Position numbers and translations under genes: made by a program
The notes under the pieces: model-generated
What the model was told of the DNA's origin: nothing
Databases searched by the model: none
Seen by the model: only the letters and a program-made list of their open reading frames with translations
In this document: positions 5,526 through 6,284 of the stretch, in pieces
Numbering within the stretch: the stretch's first letter is position 1
How the letters are laid out: every line of letters begins with the position of its first letter
Origin: Bacteroidales bacterium UBA4295
GTDB lineage: Bacteria > Bacteroidota > Bacteroidia > Bacteroidales > Paludibacteraceae
Direction of reading: 5' to 3'
Length of the DNA: 6,284 nt
Assembly (NCBI GenBank): GCA_002395805.1
Contig: DGVB01000003.1
Coordinates: forward strand, 1 to 6,284

Positions 5526-5555
5526 AGAAAAATCGCTCAAACGGGCGATTTTTCT
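5526..5555. terminator. Strong rho-independent terminator, possibly bidirectional
   Basis: 5526-5538 pairs with 5543-5555 (13 bp with one G-T pair) around the loop AAAC. The stem has an A run on the left and a T run on the right, so it could stop transcription from either side. It closes the peptide gene and insulates the recombinase promoter. Confidence 0.85.
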
Positions 5556-5575
5556 GTTAATTTTCAATTTTTTTC

Positions 5576-5607
5576 TTGCATATATGCAAAAAAAATCGTA
5601 CCTTTGC
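5576..5607 (+). promoter_or_regulatory. Promoter of the XerC-like gene with an overlapping palindrome
   Basis: TACCTTTGC (5599-5607) is a strong Bacteroidota -7 box, with TTG (5576-5578) 20 bases upstream as the -33 element. The perfect 14-base palindrome TTGCATATATGCAA (5576-5589) covers that -33 element and could be an operator. The -7 box ends only 4 bases before the ATG. The 12 bases TACCTTTGCAGC are identical to those of the ATPase promoter (3221-3232). Confidence 0.8.
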
Positions 5608-5611
5608 AGCT

Positions 5612-6284
5612 ATGATTCAACATTTTCTGGACTATATTGCTATTGAGCGGAAATACTCAAATCGGACGGTAGAAGCTTATCGGGACGATTTGCGTGATTT
5701 TTGTCGTTTTTTAGACGTCCCGCAGGAGCAGTTTAATCCGAAAGACGTGGACGAGAATGACGTCAAGACCTGGATGCTGGAGTTGCTGGAGAAACAGAAG
5801 CAGTCGCCTCGGTCCGTTAAACGCAAACTCTCCGCGCTGCGAAGTTTCTATAAATTTCTTCTTCGTATCGGTCAAACGGACCGGGATATTACAGCGCGTG
5901 TGATTCCTCCCAAGGCTGATAAACCGCTGCCGGTATTCTTCCGCCCCGAGGAGATGGAAGCAGCCAAAGAACATTCTACTGCCGGTATTCAACTCTCCGA
6001 CGAGAAGAATTATTTCGAGGCGGTACGTGATTATCTGATAATAGAGATGCTGTATCAAACCGGCATGCGTCAAGCGGAGATGCTGGGGCTGCAGGATAGT
6101 GATATAGATACGTCTCAAGGTCAGATACGTGTCTTCGGTAAACGCCGTAAGGAGCGTGTGGTACCGATCGGTGAAGCTCTGATTAACCTGATCCGCCAAT
6201 ATAAGGAAGCACGCGCCGAATTATTAGAGGGAGCCTCATCTCCGGCCTTTTTTCTTCGCCAAACCCGATCCGGAGAAATCCAAC
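5612..6284 (+). CDS. xerC: XerC-like tyrosine recombinase, 3' end cut by the window
   Basis: The frame runs to the window edge: 224 codons of an expected 290-310. It is a tyrosine recombinase of the XerC/XerD type, which resolves chromosome dimers at dif sites with a partner recombinase. The N-terminal core-binding (SAM-like) domain is typical (FLDYIAIERKYSNRTVEAY, 5-23; KRKLSALRSFYKFLL, 70-84), followed by the linker KPLPVFFRPEEM (104-115). In the catalytic domain, TGMRQAEMLGL (150-160) provides the first catalytic arginine (R153) and FGKRRKER (175-182) the beta-hairpin lysine (K177). The HxxR, second H/W and tyrosine nucleophile lie beyond 6284. The start is fixed by the conserved N-terminus. 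The sequence resembles the core chromosomal XerC-like protein of Bacteroidales more than an integrase of a mobile element, so this is probably the stable flank of the region. XerC versus XerD cannot be decided from this part. Confidence 0.92.
   Translation, partial: MIQHFLDYIAIERKYSNRTVEAYRDDLRDFCRFLDVPQEQFNPKDVDENDVKTWMLELLEKQKQSPRSVKRKLSALRSFYKFLLRIGQTDRDITARVIPPKADKPLPVFFRPEEMEAAKEHSTAGIQLSDEKNYFEAVRDYLIIEMLYQTGMRQAEMLGLQDSDIDTSQGQIRVFGKRRKERVVPIGEALINLIRQYKEARAELLEGASSPAFFLRQTRSGEIQ

Noticed and set aside
5711..6199. 162-codon open frame on the minus strand
   Set aside because: It is antisense to the XerC-like gene, whose conserved motifs settle the coding strand.
4597..6284. Shufflon in which the adjacent recombinase inverts the surface-protein cassette
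   Set aside because: The recombinase resembles the core chromosomal XerC-like protein, a strong terminator separates it, and no second copy of the junction repeat occurs in the window. Only the silent-cassette idea is kept, as a finding.
1..6284. CRISPR array, tRNA or rRNA genes, insertion sequence
   Set aside because: I found no regularly spaced long repeats, no cloverleaf or rRNA-like sequence, and no transposase or terminal inverted repeats.

Overview
The window looks like a piece of a Bacteroidales (phylum Bacteroidota) chromosome. Promoters have the Bacteroidota form (TAnnTTTGC, with a TTTG/TTG-type element about 20 bases upstream). Most starts have AT-rich leaders rather than Shine-Dalgarno sites. 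The proteins are Bacteroidales types: a DUF3987-like P-loop protein, a DUF234-type ATPase, the tail of a large Bacteroidales surface protein, and a XerC-like recombinase. An uncultured gut or rumen lineage is plausible but not proven. Every supported gene is on the + strand.

Region 1 (1-2729) is an accessory-looking pair. An unrecognised 361-residue soluble protein (26-1111) ends in a strong terminator that overlaps its stop codon. A DUF3987-like P-loop protein (1205-2455) follows, with its own promoter. Its stop codon lies inside a 70-base hairpin made of 9-base units that can pair in three registers. The gene-free stretch after it (2456-2729) holds two more small hairpins, a possible 33-codon reading frame, and four 11-base AT-rich repeats in exact helical phase.

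Region 2 (2730-3142) is a small basic protein of unknown function, closed by a clear terminator. Its leader resembles that of the DUF3987-like gene, so the two may belong to one accessory locus.

Region 3 (3221-4587) is a stand-alone AAA/STAND-like ATPase with a C-terminal PD-(D/E)XK nuclease-like domain, under its own promoter.

Region 4 (4588-5555) is an N-terminally truncated surface-protein tail. It lacks a promoter and signal peptide, and an inverted repeat lies exactly at its 5' junction. A 41-residue peptide gene overlaps its end by ATGA. A heptamer repeat and a terminator follow.

Region 5 (5576-6284) starts a XerC-like tyrosine recombinase cut by the window end. Its promoter is so close to the start codon that the mRNA is probably leaderless or nearly so. 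This gene looks like the core-genome flank of an otherwise accessory region. The best candidates for something undescribed are the register-shifting hairpin with the phased 11-base repeats around the DUF3987-like locus, and the junction that truncated the surface protein.
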